This document shows positions 47,101 through 55,734 of a DNA stretch of 64,000 nucleotides, in pieces. The stretch is from positions 34,006 through 98,005 of the forward strand of contig NZ_JAMXFD010000026.1 of the NCBI RefSeq assembly GCF_025370875.1, in the 5' to 3' direction. Each line of letters begins with the position of its first letter. The stretch's first letter is position 1. Origin of the DNA: Laspinema palackyanum D2c. GTDB taxonomy: Bacteria > Cyanobacteriota > Cyanobacteriia > Cyanobacteriales > Laspinemataceae. The translations under genes were made by a program, and so were the position numbers. Under the pieces are notes generated by a model. That model saw only the letters and a program-made list of their open reading frames with translations, ran no database searches and was not told where the DNA came from.

Positions 47101-48955
47101 GGGTAATATTCCCACCCCCTTGCTGAATCAAATCCCCCAGCAAATTATCATTCGCCTCAGCGATAATATTTCCCGTGACAATATCTCCCCCGGTAGCGGT
47201 GAGGGTGACACTCCCGGCATTTCGGGCCACCAGTCCCACTACGAGGATGTTCGTACTAATATCACTCACATCTACATTTCCCAGGGTAATATTCACCCCG
47301 GAAATGTCTAAACTCCGACCCTTAGCGATAATGGATTGAGTCGGGTCCATTCTAAAATCGCCACTGCCGTTATTATTGGCATCCGCAATAATGGTCAGTT
47401 GTAAGGGATTTTCCCCCACGAGGGTTCCTCCGGGATTGGCAAAGTTCAGAGAGACTCCCGGGGCGATGATAATATCGTTACTCGCCTCCAGACGGATATC
47501 TGCAACAATCCCCTCTAACGTTCCCGCACTAATTGTATAGGTTATGCCTGGATCATTTGTCCCTAAAATTGTGCTGTTAAACAGCAGTTTATTGTTGTGA
47601 GTCCCGCCATTCGCCACAATTTCGATATTTTCTGGGTCCAGCAGCAAGTTCCCCACAGTTCCCCGGACTGCACTCAAGTCCACATCGCCGCGAAACAGGA
47701 GGGTTTCTTTCCCAGACACTTCCACAAAACCCCCATCCGATGGGGTTTCCTGACTGCCTCGGGCGGTGATACTTCCAGCAAACTCGGTGGTATCATCGGC
47801 CCATAAAATCACCCTACCGCCATCCCCTGCATGAATCGCATCTGCCGCAATTTCTGACCCTTCACTCACCACCGTTTGGGTGGCATTGGGAATATTTCCT
47901 CGTCCCTGAAAGTCTCCGCCAATTCTAATTGTCCCGCCACCACTCCCCGAGGCATCCAGAGTTCCTTCAACTACCGCTACCCGGTTGCCGAGGAGGGCGA
48001 TTTGTCCTCCGGTGGTTTCCTCTGCCGAGACATCCACAGTCCCGGAAGTCATGACATCTTCTGGTTGTGCAGCAACGGTGACTCCTGAACCCGTGAGGGC
48101 GATGGTACCATCTGCCTGAACCGCAACGCCGGTGGCATGGGTGAGACTCCCTCCGACGAGCAACTCGGGTAACGACAAGGGGGCGATCGCCTCCAATAGT
48201 TGCGTCTCCTGGGGTCTCACCTCTAAACTCAGCAGATGATTTTCTTGGGAAATTCTCACGACACTTTCACCGGGAACCGCTGCGATCGTAATCCTTCCAC
48301 CGGGAGAGGCAACGGTTCCCGTATTCAAAATGCTTCCGCCTAACAAGGTTAAATGATTCCCCGGTTGCAGGACTAACTCCCCAAAATTGGCAATACTTCC
48401 TGGTTGTTCTAACCCAAACGCAAACTGAGATGGGGTTCCCACTAAACTTGCCCAGTAATTTTCCCCGATCGCATTAAACCACCCGTCACCCAACCCGATT
48501 GCTGTGGCAGTCGTTGCTAAAAAGTCTCCGGGAACGTTAAGTTGCGCGTTCGACCCGAAGACAATTCCTGCGGGATTCATTAAATAGAGATTAGACGGAC
48601 CCCCAGTGATTTGAATTAATCCATTAATATAAGAGGCATCGCCTCCCGTGATTCGTCCCAAAATGTTAGCGATCGCCGGGTTGGACAGAAAATTCGCAAT
48701 TTGTCCCGCCTCTAAATTGAAGCGGTCAAAACTGTGGAACAAATTGGCCCCATCTGCCGACTGCTGTCCCCCCTGAATATTAAATTGTGTTCCCTCCGTA
48801 GTAATTTGGGTCCCGGTCCCATCGGTTGCCGGATCAATACCTTGGGCCAACAAGGGATGTTGATGCGCCCCAATCACGGTGGCAACTAATCCAGTGATAA
48901 TCCACTGAATCTGCTTGCCTGTAGATTGTTTGACTGGAGTCACCTCATCACCCAT
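41117..48955 (-). CDS. Giant filamentous-haemagglutinin-type exoprotein with C-terminal CHAT protease domain
   Basis: The 2612-residue product starts with a signal-like segment and a two-partner-secretion (TPS) domain (about 55-175: ANLFHSFDRFNLEAGQIANF, ITGGDASYINGLIQ, YLMNPAGIVFGSNAQL). A very long beta-helical region follows with repeated NITL, GNISTSG and TGDIST units. A PTPAPVESS repeat tract lies at about 1845-1935. A CHAT (caspase-like) domain occupies about 2260-2612, with catalytic His in IIHLATHAEF and Cys in LLVLSACRTALGD. TPS proteins are secreted through a TpsB outer-membrane pore; no TpsB gene is in the window. A surface-exposed or processed protease is inferred. The gene is convergent with the Amt-cyclase gene. 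Confidence 0.9.
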   Translation of the reverse strand: MGDEVTPVKQSTGKQIQWIITGLVATVIGAHQHPLLAQGIDPATDGTGTQITTEGTQFNIQGGQQSADGANLFHSFDRFNLEAGQIANFLSNPAIANILGRITGGDASYINGLIQITGGPSNLYLMNPAGIVFGSNAQLNVPGDFLATTATAIGLGDGWFNAIGENYWASLVGTPSQFAFGLEQPGSIANFGELVLQPGNHLTLLGGSILNTGTVASPGGRITIAAVPGESVVRISQENHLLSLEVRPQETQLLEAIAPLSLPELLVGGSLTHATGVAVQADGTIALTGSGVTVAAQPEDVMTSGTVDVSAEETTGGQIALLGNRVAVVEGTLDASGSGGGTIRIGGDFQGRGNIPNATQTVVSEGSEIAADAIHAGDGGRVILWADDTTEFAGSITARGSQETPSDGGFVEVSGKETLLFRGDVDLSAVRGTVGNLLLDPENIEIVANGGTHNNKLLFNSTILGTNDPGITYTISAGTLEGIVADIRLEASNDIIIAPGVSLNFANPGGTLVGENPLQLTIIADANNNGSGDFRMDPTQSIIAKGRSLDISGVNITLGNVDVSDISTNILVVGLVARNAGSVTLTATGGDIVTGNIIAEANDNLLGDLIQQGGGNITLSAPLGQVETGILSTAAYMDGLVKGDGGVIAIAAGTDIQTGDISTRSSGASGGAVTLESATRSILTGNIDSRSYSAGDGGNIRITATQGNIRTDSIGSRSTTNGTSGGSIDLFAPTGTISVQSIQGYINPINIEGDLQVNQDLTIEQYQNQGEINLEGSVNGDASLFLQTEGGTVTINSVVGEERPLVALTVNAGQTAIGKNITTTQTQTYNTPITVTGDVELTANRIHFTDVVSGTTHLTLQPFNPTQDMAIGGPGIGNPHLFQLTDTDLGWLQPGFASLTIGRNNSSGIATVTNSLTFNDPLLIRTPQGAGSISAPDGIVGNASIALDAGTHIITGDIIAPGGIGLNAGKHITTGILNASSAGDGGDITIVAGDDITPGNITALGSSGTGGAIALTAGGIITPEDEIITNSNAIQIEGTVILDRDTTVDAGGGIIDIIGEIDGGYNLTLQTATGTINLEGNIGETTPLTRLTTDTPTTLSGNATATLLDFGDSLVLTGNLRLRGEEIDLGGPVSGTGDLTLEPFTANQPIASGYAENNTPALDLTLTELNQFQNGFNSITIGRTDGTGPIDLNQVAISDPLTVRSQTGMINLHNTVRGTDNASVTLSTTRKIQLLNPATVETTNGEITFDGTVNGNQNLTVTAGNSSINFNSSIGAVTSLNDITLTADDINFRGTIRGQGNLVLQPFTPSLDIKLGGINIDHNSALTLSTTELDLLQTGFNSITIGRTDGTGTTTLEAGRAKVEFRDSLILRGNTVELAGEIRGENDSSITFEGNSIILEDNTAVETGQGDITFAGTLHGDRALTLKAENGTVRLQTANLAELNATAVETILDGDIVTTQSNGITLQSSNIQLNRDITLDTSAANGPIKLGGTVNGSQELTLNSGTGNLEIMKAIGNIIPLIGLEIQAGDITVDAPVAVELGGMTLDATGTVHLNRPIATEGNTQVTAVGNITTRDLTAGNITLESTSGTVAVGPLTTQADNGGAIVLSANTGITAGNINSSANLGTGGTLTVNTTTGNIVLGNINTSGVTAGGVVSIETGNNITIGSVNSRATAGNGGNIALTGSNGTLAPGIITSGDLNASGALNGGSIQVLAETAIFAGAIAATGTVGAGGNVTLDPEGDIQVSWINTQGGTIGGTVDITTGTNFRATGTFTAANGQGASISTIGGTGSGAIIIRHGGDGIVPFIVGDASINGTAGALTTGTGEIRNDSFLYTFTQGNIGIYSVPEPTPAPVESSLPAPAPTPEPTPAPVESSLPAPAPTPAPVESSLPAPAPTPAPVESSAPTPAPTPAPVESSAPTPAPTPAPVASSTPVPIQSPPEASRPLPTPKPAGNIPRVSIAPISPMELPPSAQSLDPGPHQVIGPESERSPIWVTPELGESIKLPRISPSEGEVVAHPGGELPAIAPDTNNLPLLELPAEVTETLPEPLSQPTGETVSESGQGEIAPLSEPLTSGTPGDRVSVTPLNYSGGQPLEPLGDPGWIFNEILSIDSSIWYHWAVRENSNLSDTEIAQGKKMLESLKQMKSTVGNLIPNANLRELFLISHQQENHSISSRVMGAYPPAQPFLEGEKSEQIISRLELAFANQNPEELIWALEESRNQEFQDYLGITANLPSQHLTLGSFQATLKNLKAQTGKQAAILYVISRGDRLEIILVPPVGTPIHKTIFEATPEVLFPVVNEFRWEITDPRRKNMNNYFASGKQLYDWIIGPVAEELKNLEIDTLMFSLDPGLRSLPVAALFDGEQFLVERYSLSLIPSFSLTAHSYMPIQNAPVLAMGASKFTQHSPLPAVPLELTHIGEQTGSQHSFLNEEFTLENLVRSHQEDNFKIIHLATHAEFQTGDRTNSYIQLWDRRLNLDEMTTLELDMPKVELLVLSACRTALGDREAELGFAGLAVQSGVKTAIASLWYVNDEATLGLMTELYHHLNLVPLKADALRQAQLAMLRQEVRIESDRLIHSQGAIDLPPELSDEGSYPLSHPYYWSGFTAIGSPW
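43155..43415 (-). repeat. In-gene repeat tract encoding PTPAPVESS units
   Basis: Tandem units of about 30-54 bases encode repeated Pro/Ala/Thr-rich blocks in the exoprotein, some nearly identical (GAGGATTCTACCGGCGC recurs). Such tracts are prone to length change and probably form an extended linker between the beta-helical stalk and the protease region. Confidence 0.85.
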
Positions 48956-49339
48956 GATTCCCTTAACCTCCTAATCTGTGAAATTTTATCCCCTTAAGCA
49001 CCCTTATTTTCCAAACTGATTAGCTGATTCTGGCAAACTTCACCCCATTTTTATCCGTTGCAGGGCGGTTTCTCTAGGCAGTGGAACTCAACAATAAGTT
49101 TATTTTGAGGTTTCTATTACTTTACTTGATTGTGTCCCCCTTTGACAACTTCAGTATTTCTACTCAATCCTTGTTTTAAATTCTGATAAAACGCATACTT
49201 AAAATTCCCTAAGTTAGGGACGGATTGACACAAATTCTTGAGAGGGAGAGATTCCCTGGGTTCAGGGGTCCGTTGCGTTAAAATTCCGCTTAACATTCTG
49301 CGGAAGTGGGTCCGGGGTGAGGCAGAGAGTTCAGGGACA
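48956..49339. other. Upstream region of the exoprotein gene
   Basis: Almost 400 bases without a reading frame. A T-rich section with TTTACTTGATTGTGTCCC near 49118-49140 might hold a leftward promoter, but no element is clear. Confidence 0.4.
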
Positions 49340-49371
49340 CCAAAAAACCCGGTTTCTCAGGGAAACCGGGT
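49340..49371 (-). terminator. Terminator of the M50 protease gene
   Basis: Arms ACCCGGTTT (49347-49355) and AAACCGGGT (49363-49371) pair perfectly, and on the minus strand are followed by TTTTTTGG. It lies about 34 bases after the stop codon. Confidence 0.65.
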
Positions 49372-49404
49372 CAGAGTTAGATTAAACTAAGAGCCGATGA
49401 AGGA

Positions 49405-50538
49405 TTAGGCCGGATTAGTTTGGGTAGATTTTTGTTTTTGCAACTTTCGGACAATCTCACCTTTTTCCAGGAGTCCGACTAACACGCCATTGTCATTAAT
49501 CACAGGTAACTCAGAGAGTTCTCGGTCTTCGAGAATGGCGATCGCTTCAAGTAAGGTGACATTAGATTTGATGGTAGTCGTAGATTCCACAGTTTTCATC
49601 AAGTCTTTCACCTGGGTGTTCGGCCATTCCGAGGTAGAAATCAGTTTCAAATCATCCACGGCGATCGAACCGATTAAATATCCCGCCTCATCCGTGACTA
49701 AAAACTTGCGCCACTGGGTTTTGCTACCGATAATATACTCGTTGGCAAACTCACGCAAGGAGAGTTCCGCAGAGACAATCGGACTGTTGGGGTTAACCGC
49801 ATCCGCAGCAGTATAGTGAGAAAGGGTATCTTGAATTGAGGCCGATTGTGCCGCAGTGCCAGCATTTTGAATCAGGAAGAACCCAATTAACAAGGTCCAG
49901 AAGCTGCCAATGTTGCTGATACCCAGGATGGACAACCCACCGAGAAGGACGGCAATCCAACCGAGTGCTTGTCCGACTCGTCCGGCAAAGATTACACCTT
50001 TATAGGGGTTGCCGGTAATTTTCCAGACGAGGGATTTGAGGATGTTCCCGCCATCGAGGGGTAAACCGGGAATGAGGTTAAATAGGGCTAACATTAAGTT
50101 GATCGAGGCCAACAGTCCCAGAATTGCAGCGACTGGGCCCGTGACTGGTGTTGTTAAGGCCACTGCATTAAAGAGTGCAAACAACAGTAAGCTCACTGCC
50201 GGACCTGCGATCGCCACCCAAAATGCCTCACCGGGGGTTTTGGACTCCCGTTCTAAACTCGCCAATCCCCCAAACAGGAACAAGGTGATAGATTTAACTT
50301 CAATTCCCTGACGAATGGCTACAAAGCTATGTCCCAGTTCATGGGCTAAGACTGAAGCAAACAGCAACAACGCCGCAACCAATCCTAATATCCAGGGGAA
50401 GATTAACCCCATTGCCGGAAATTGAGAGGCCAGGGCTCCGCCATAACTAAAAGTCACTAAAGCCAGCACTAAAAACCACGAAGGGTTTACATAAAAAGGA
50501 ATTCCGAATAAGTTGCCGATGCGAATGTTGCCGTTCAT
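49405..50538 (-). CDS. Site-2-protease-like M50 metalloprotease with CBS domains
   Basis: From ATG 50538 (MNGNIRIGNLFGIPFYVNPS, with GGAG nine bases upstream) the product is 377 residues. The N-terminal half has several membrane helices with the zinc motif HELGH (AHELGHSFVA) near 60 and the second metal motif NLIPGLPLDGGNIL near 162-175. Residues about 235-365 form a CBS pair. S2P-type proteases cut membrane-spanning substrates within the bilayer, often to release regulators; the CBS pair may sense adenine nucleotides. An upstream ATG at 50562 is possible but lacks a ribosome binding site. A clear terminator follows. Confidence 0.9.
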   Translation of the reverse strand: MNGNIRIGNLFGIPFYVNPSWFLVLALVTFSYGGALASQFPAMGLIFPWILGLVAALLLFASVLAHELGHSFVAIRQGIEVKSITLFLFGGLASLERESKTPGEAFWVAIAGPAVSLLLFALFNAVALTTPVTGPVAAILGLLASINLMLALFNLIPGLPLDGGNILKSLVWKITGNPYKGVIFAGRVGQALGWIAVLLGGLSILGISNIGSFWTLLIGFFLIQNAGTAAQSASIQDTLSHYTAADAVNPNSPIVSAELSLREFANEYIIGSKTQWRKFLVTDEAGYLIGSIAVDDLKLISTSEWPNTQVKDLMKTVESTTTIKSNVTLLEAIAILEDRELSELPVINDNGVLVGLLEKGEIVRKLQKQKSTQTNPA

Positions 50539-50770
50539 ATTGGCTCCGTCATTTATTAACAATTGAGATGCAGTGTTTTGCTTCTCATTACATCTACTGT
50601 AACAAAATGTAACGAATCGGTCAATCTAGCTTGAGTGGTAGTAACCGTCCCTAGGGGTTCGGCTTAGAGAAACCGGATTTTAAACTGAGTAAATATACGG
50701 ATTTCCTGGAGGAACGGTCTGAAGCAGAAGGCGCAGAAGCCTTATAAATCAACCTGTGATGCCCGGAGGA

Positions 50771-51088
50771 TTAACAATAGGCCGTGACATCTTCCCCACA
50801 TTCGTCGGCGAGGAAACATAATGCCCGAAACCGCAGAAATACCAGTTGCTCATAAAAGGGATTGAGCTTACATAGCGGGGGAATATGAAATAAAGTCCGT
50901 CCAAATAGCTGGATATCCCGTTCAAATGGACATTGTGCCGGAATCAGCCTACACAACTGTTTCGCCTGTTCAGGATTTTTAATTTCAATGCCCTCGATCC
51001 AGTTGCGGATGGGGAACAGAACATCATCCATCCGAAATTTATAAAGAGTTTTCGACTCAGTTAATAAGCTTGAGAAAATAAACATCAC
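50771..51088 (-). CDS. Mo-dependent nitrogenase C-terminal-domain protein
   Basis: The 105-residue protein carries the well-conserved block FPIRNWIEGIEIKNPEQAKQ, then LIPAQCPFERDI, FGRTLFHIPPLCKLNPFYEQ and LRFRALCFLADECGEDVTAYC. This small family, named for its nitrogenase link in heterocystous species, occurs widely in cyanobacteria that do not fix nitrogen. Its role is unknown; four or more conserved Cys suggest metal or redox binding. Start alternatives are 51088 and ATG 51031 (MDDVLFPIRNW). No nitrogenase gene is nearby. Confidence 0.85.
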   Translation of the reverse strand: MMFIFSSLLTESKTLYKFRMDDVLFPIRNWIEGIEIKNPEQAKQLCRLIPAQCPFERDIQLFGRTLFHIPPLCKLNPFYEQLVFLRFRALCFLADECGEDVTAYC

Positions 51089-51487
51089 GATTCTTCCTTG
51101 ACCTAAATTCCTGAAGGTTGTTGTCTCTTATAGGTTCCATTATTACTCCGGCATTCCGGCTTTGTCCCATTCCCAAAGTAGTAAAATCCCCCCTCGTAAG
51201 ATAGAGTTTTCGGGTCTAATTATATGAACAAAGGGAGATTCAAGAGCCTGTCGGTGCATTCGAGGCCACAGGAAAACGCCAGAACCCTGTCTAGGTGCAG
51301 GATTTACTCTCTCTATCTCGGGGAAGAGAGGTAAATCCGATGAAAATGCTGGCTTCCGGAGTAAATCACCTGGGTATAGTGGTTCGGTGGATTCATAAGG
51401 TACAGATATTGAGAGGAGTGCGTTGCATCTTGCTCGCACTCCTCTAAATGTACCTCATAACGGTCGGAAACGCCTACAATTACAGGA

Positions 51488-51663
51488 GGTTTCTGGGAAC
51501 AAAGATTTTATTAAACCTATAACTTGTGCAAATCTTGTGGTTGTGGGGGTTTTGTGGGAACGCGCGTTTTATCAACCCTATAACTTTTGCAAATCTTCTT
51601 GTAGGCAGGTTTTGTGGGAACGCGCGTTTTATCAACCCTATAACTTTTGCAAATCTTCTTGTA
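51488..51663. repeat. Three tandem ~60-base units copied from the end of the SWIM gene
   Basis: Two nearly exact units (51548-51603 and 51608-51663, period 60) contain GGGAACGCGCGTTTTATCAA and CCTATAACTTTTGCAAATC. A third, diverged unit lies at 51488-51540. The innermost unit includes the last codons and the stop of the leftward SWIM gene, so the 3' end of that gene has been duplicated downstream. 51089-51487 holds no supported gene. Confidence 0.85.
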
Positions 51664-53404
51664 AAGCCCGGTAGCGTTGATACTGCTGCCGGAGGTCGTA
51701 GAGATAATCATCCCACTGGAAGGGAGAATTCAGAATGGATAGATAAACCTCTCGGATCAGCTTCACATACTTGGTCGCAGTTTGATAGTTGGGGCGGGTT
51801 TTCTTTTGAATATAGTGATGTGCCAGTTGGTTATACAGGCGGATCGCCGCTTCTGGATGAGAGGATTTCACCTTAGCGGCGACTGCCTGTTTGACGGGGA
51901 TCGGACAACCTGGTTCCTCGGCCAAGGAAATGGCCGCATCCCAATTTTTCTGCTTTAAGTATATTTTCCAGAGAACTTCAGCATCATCTCGGGCGAACAA
52001 ATGCATCTGGCGTTGGCAGTCTTCCCAACAATTTAACTCGATTGCCACTGACTTCATTTTGTCATATAATTCTATGCAAAGACCATCAATCCGCAGCCAC
52101 AGCCGAAACATTCGATACAGATTCGGGCGATCGCCTTGCTCATAATAATACTGGGTCAAGTCCGTTAATAGCTGATTAGTATAGGGGCAATCCTCAGCAT
52201 ATAAATCAGCCCAGTCCTCTAGGTTATCTCCCATTGTGGGTGTATGTTCAGTAATCCACCGTTCTAAAATCGCAATCGACTTCGGGATATCTCTCTGCAT
52301 ATCCCGCCAATAATTCGCCAGGATTAAATATTCTTCAATACTGTCCAGATTTTCTTCATATAATCGGATAAAGTTCTGCTCATCTCCCAATCGGCGATAG
52401 GCATCCATCACCCACTCCCGGCTATTCCGTTCCAAACCAATGGTTTCTAAGGTGGCGATCGCATAGCGTAACTCCTCCTCCGTGGAACATAGAGTAGCCA
52501 TCGCGTCCTTCAGCGCCAAATCCAGTTCCTCGTTCTGAAACATCGGCCAATCGAACACCGCAATCACAGAATTCAGATAAACCTCTTTCTGCGGCATCTC
52601 CAGATCTAACGCCATCACGCGATCGGCAAATAACTCCAACCCTTGAGCAATCTCACTCTCCGCAAAAACCTTCCCCGTCTGACTAAACAGTAAGTTTCCA
52701 GAAGTCACCACATACCACAGCACATCAATCTGTTCTGCCAAAGTCAGATGATGCAACTGTTCAAACACCTCAGTTAAATGAGAAAATTCATATTCCCCCC
52801 CGTCAAAAAAGCTATAATTCTCATTCAAAAAAACCTCCAGTTCCTCTTCCTCCGCTTGGACCCCCTCAAAAAACTCCTGAATCTCCTTCTTCAACTCCGC
52901 CACCGTCTTCTTCTTGGAGTTAGGAAAAGGAATCACATTGTTTTTTTGTCCAACCCCTGGCTGAGGCAGCACCTTCAATCCTTGTGGACCTTGTGCCAGG
53001 ATTTGAAGCACCTCCTGCTCACTCAATTGTCCAGTTAATAAGCGCCGCAAAATATCCTCAATCATCGGAGTAATCTCCTGAGCCAAACTCATCGGGGCTT
53101 CATACTCATACTCCTCCTCATCCTCTGGATTGCCCAACATTGCATACAGCAACACCGCCACAATATGCTCACAAACCTCTCCCCGATAAGCACAGGTACA
53201 ATCTGTCGTGAGCTTGCTCTTACCTGTGCGAATTTCTACAGAATATTGGCCGGTTTCTCCCTCAACCTTAGCCTTAATCCCCTTTCCTGACATAAAAAAC
53301 TGCTCGACTGTCCCCTGATCATAACAGTCTTGACCTTGTTCAAAAATAGCCGGACTATCGGCAAATTCTCTAATTTCTTCTAGGGTTAGATCGGTTAAAT
53401 TCAT
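51638..53404 (-). CDS. SWIM zinc-finger protein (paralogue 1)
   Basis: The 588-residue protein begins MNLTDLTLEEIREFADSPAI and has a SWIM zinc finger (CTCAYRGEVCEH, CxC...CxH) at about 70-82. Coiled-coil and helical repeats resembling TPR follow (WVMDAYRRLGDEQNFIRLYE, EEYLILANYWRDM). SWIM fingers bind DNA or protein. GGAGG before ATG is a good ribosome binding site. It lies 196 bases downstream of a full-length paralogue in the same orientation (53601-55385). Its 3' end is copied in tandem downstream. Function is unknown, though such proteins often accompany SNF2 helicases, none of which is present here. Confidence 0.88.
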   Translation of the reverse strand: MNLTDLTLEEIREFADSPAIFEQGQDCYDQGTVEQFFMSGKGIKAKVEGETGQYSVEIRTGKSKLTTDCTCAYRGEVCEHIVAVLLYAMLGNPEDEEEYEYEAPMSLAQEITPMIEDILRRLLTGQLSEQEVLQILAQGPQGLKVLPQPGVGQKNNVIPFPNSKKKTVAELKKEIQEFFEGVQAEEEELEVFLNENYSFFDGGEYEFSHLTEVFEQLHHLTLAEQIDVLWYVVTSGNLLFSQTGKVFAESEIAQGLELFADRVMALDLEMPQKEVYLNSVIAVFDWPMFQNEELDLALKDAMATLCSTEEELRYAIATLETIGLERNSREWVMDAYRRLGDEQNFIRLYEENLDSIEEYLILANYWRDMQRDIPKSIAILERWITEHTPTMGDNLEDWADLYAEDCPYTNQLLTDLTQYYYEQGDRPNLYRMFRLWLRIDGLCIELYDKMKSVAIELNCWEDCQRQMHLFARDDAEVLWKIYLKQKNWDAAISLAEEPGCPIPVKQAVAAKVKSSHPEAAIRLYNQLAHHYIQKKTRPNYQTATKYVKLIREVYLSILNSPFQWDDYLYDLRQQYQRYRALQEDLQKL

Positions 53405-53600
53405 AAATAGCTACCTCCAGTATTTGCTGTTTCACCCCATGCACTCATCCGATCGTACCTTAGAAACTCCCAAGGCGATCGCCAGCCTCCAGAAAAGGCC
53501 CCGGAATAACCATTCCAGTAGTAGGGTGTTCCGGATCACCCTGATGAGGTATCAGCAGAAACGAATGCGCTTAACCGTAACAACCGATTGTGATTTTCCC

Positions 53601-55385
53601 CTACAACGCCTTAAATTCATCCTGCAACGCCCGATAATTGCGATAAGTCTGCCGGAGCTTATCAATATAACCCTGCCACCCGGAGGCATCTTTTATGATA
53701 TCCAGATAAATCGATTTAAGCGTCTGTGCGTACCTTGCAGCAATCTGGTAATCCGATCGCGTCTTGCCATTGATATACTTGATCACCACCCTCTCATAAA
53801 TGGCGATCGCTGCTTGAGGCCGATGTTCTTTGACACCCTCAGCAATTTTCAGGTTCGTGGACTGTCCACAAGGAGAATTTTCCGATAGAGCGATCGCCTT
53901 GTCCCACTCTTGCTCATATAAATAAATTTCCGCTAACGACGCCAGATTAGTTGCCGCACGTTCTAGCAACTCCGGCTGTGCCAGGGACCACCGCTTTAAC
54001 CCCGTAGCCACTTCCTTAATCTGCTGATACAAATCAAGAGAATAGCCATTTTCCTCCAACCTCAGCATCAAGAGCCGATAAAGGTTCTCCGAGTCCCCTT
54101 TTTCTTGATAAAAATCACTTAATTCAGACAAAATAAGCTGGTGATGGTTGCGGTCTGTATAATAATCTTGCAGGCTTCCATAATCATCCCGATCAAGTTT
54201 GTCCAGGTTGTAAAGAGAAACCCATCGTTCTAACGTTTTCCTATATTTTTCCAGCTTCCCTTGTTCCTGCCAATAACTGGCTAACTCCAAATACTGATAG
54301 GGCCGGATTAAATTTGACTCACGCCACCATAAATAATTTTCCTCATCCCCTAACCTGCGGTAACAGTCCGCAATCCAATCTACAGCATCCTCATCAGGGC
54401 TAGATTCTAGCTGCTTAATCAGATAGTGATAATCTTCCACCGTCGTGCAAAGGATATCCAACGTATCTTTAACCACCCCATCCAGTTCAGCGCTCTGGAA
54501 CATCTCCCAATCGAGCAGAGCCACCACCGAATTAATATAAATCTGCTTCTGGGTTCCACTCTCTTCTAAAGCCAACACCACCTGAGCAAATCGCTCTAAT
54601 GCTTTAGGAATTTCCTCCTCTCCAATTAAATATTCTTCCTCTAAAAAGTAGTGATTGGCCCAAGTCCCTACTGACCAAAACACATCAAGCTGGTCTCGTA
54701 AATCAAGGGTTTCTGCTAACTCGAAAACCTCATCTAAGTCTAATTCATCCTCCTCATCATCTTCTTCATAATAGTCATCATAATAATAGTCATCATAATC
54801 TTCGTCTTCCTCCTCCATCAACTTCTCATAAGTCTCCTCAAAAAAGTTCTTAATCTCTGTTTTGAGTTCTTTCACCGTTACCTGAGTGGTTGATGTCTTT
54901 TCGCTAATCTCCGACGGCAGGTTAACTTGAGACAGGAGCAAATGACGCACCTCGGGAAACTCCTCCACAAATTGCAACACCATCTTCACTAATTCATCAA
55001 CCCCCATCCCTCGCAATGCCACTTCCAAAGCATCGGGCGTGTTTGCCGGGGATGAGATGGAGGCGATCGCCTCCATCTCATCCTCATCAGCCCCCAACGG
55101 ATCATCCGGGTCACCGTAAAGCGCATACAACAACACCGCCACCTTATGCTCACAAACCCCATCCTCATAAGCACAAGTACAATGGGTCGTGAGAGTCCCC
55201 CCACCCGGACGAACTTCTACACTGTAATTCCCTTGTCTAGTCTGGACCTTCGCCGTAATCCCTTTTCCAGACATATAAAACTGATCCACCGACTTCCTGT
55301 TATAGCACAACTGACCTTTCTCAAAAATAGTCGGATTATCGGCCAATTCTTGAATATCTTCGACGGTCAACTGGGTTAAATTCAT
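53601..55385 (-). CDS. SWIM zinc-finger protein (paralogue 2)
   Basis: The 594-residue product parallels its neighbour from end to end: MNLTQLTVEDIQELADNPTI, SWIM finger CTCAYEDGVCEH at about 70-82, and the final RQTYRNYRALQDEFKAL against RQQYQRYRALQEDLQKL. A distinctive acidic and Tyr-rich stretch (EEDEDYDDYYYDDYYEED) at about 193-215 is absent from paralogue 1. The pair arose by gene duplication; divergence along the whole length shows that it is not recent. Function is unknown. A weak AGG precedes the start. Confidence 0.88.
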   Translation of the reverse strand: MNLTQLTVEDIQELADNPTIFEKGQLCYNRKSVDQFYMSGKGITAKVQTRQGNYSVEVRPGGGTLTTHCTCAYEDGVCEHKVAVLLYALYGDPDDPLGADEDEMEAIASISSPANTPDALEVALRGMGVDELVKMVLQFVEEFPEVRHLLLSQVNLPSEISEKTSTTQVTVKELKTEIKNFFEETYEKLMEEEDEDYDDYYYDDYYEEDDEEDELDLDEVFELAETLDLRDQLDVFWSVGTWANHYFLEEEYLIGEEEIPKALERFAQVVLALEESGTQKQIYINSVVALLDWEMFQSAELDGVVKDTLDILCTTVEDYHYLIKQLESSPDEDAVDWIADCYRRLGDEENYLWWRESNLIRPYQYLELASYWQEQGKLEKYRKTLERWVSLYNLDKLDRDDYGSLQDYYTDRNHHQLILSELSDFYQEKGDSENLYRLLMLRLEENGYSLDLYQQIKEVATGLKRWSLAQPELLERAATNLASLAEIYLYEQEWDKAIALSENSPCGQSTNLKIAEGVKEHRPQAAIAIYERVVIKYINGKTRSDYQIAARYAQTLKSIYLDIIKDASGWQGYIDKLRQTYRNYRALQDEFKAL

Positions 55386-55734
55386 AAGAACCTGCTGTGT
55401 TTTCAGGGAATGGACAATTCAGATATTACCTGAAAAAAACCCCAATGCGATCGCCCAATTAACCTCCCCAGAAAGCAGTGATTCTTTTTCCGGTCCCCTC
55501 CCCTTGGCAAGGGGAGGGCTAGGGTGGGGTTCTTCTTAGGCGATTCCCTACGGGATAGCTGCATTCCCAGACCCGAATCCGAGAGATTCGGTTTATCATA
55601 GAGGCATCATTGTTCCAGAACTGACACCCATGCCGGGATACCCGAACGGATGGGGCGATAGAAACAGCGCCTCTCCTGGACGGGCTAAAGATAAAATGAG
55701 TATAATTTGTATTGCACTGATGGAGAGTAATGCG

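Noticed and set aside
51143..51439. Leftward 98-codon open frame
   Set aside because: No ribosome binding site or recognisable pattern; the sequence is AT-rich intergenic DNA next to tandem repeats.
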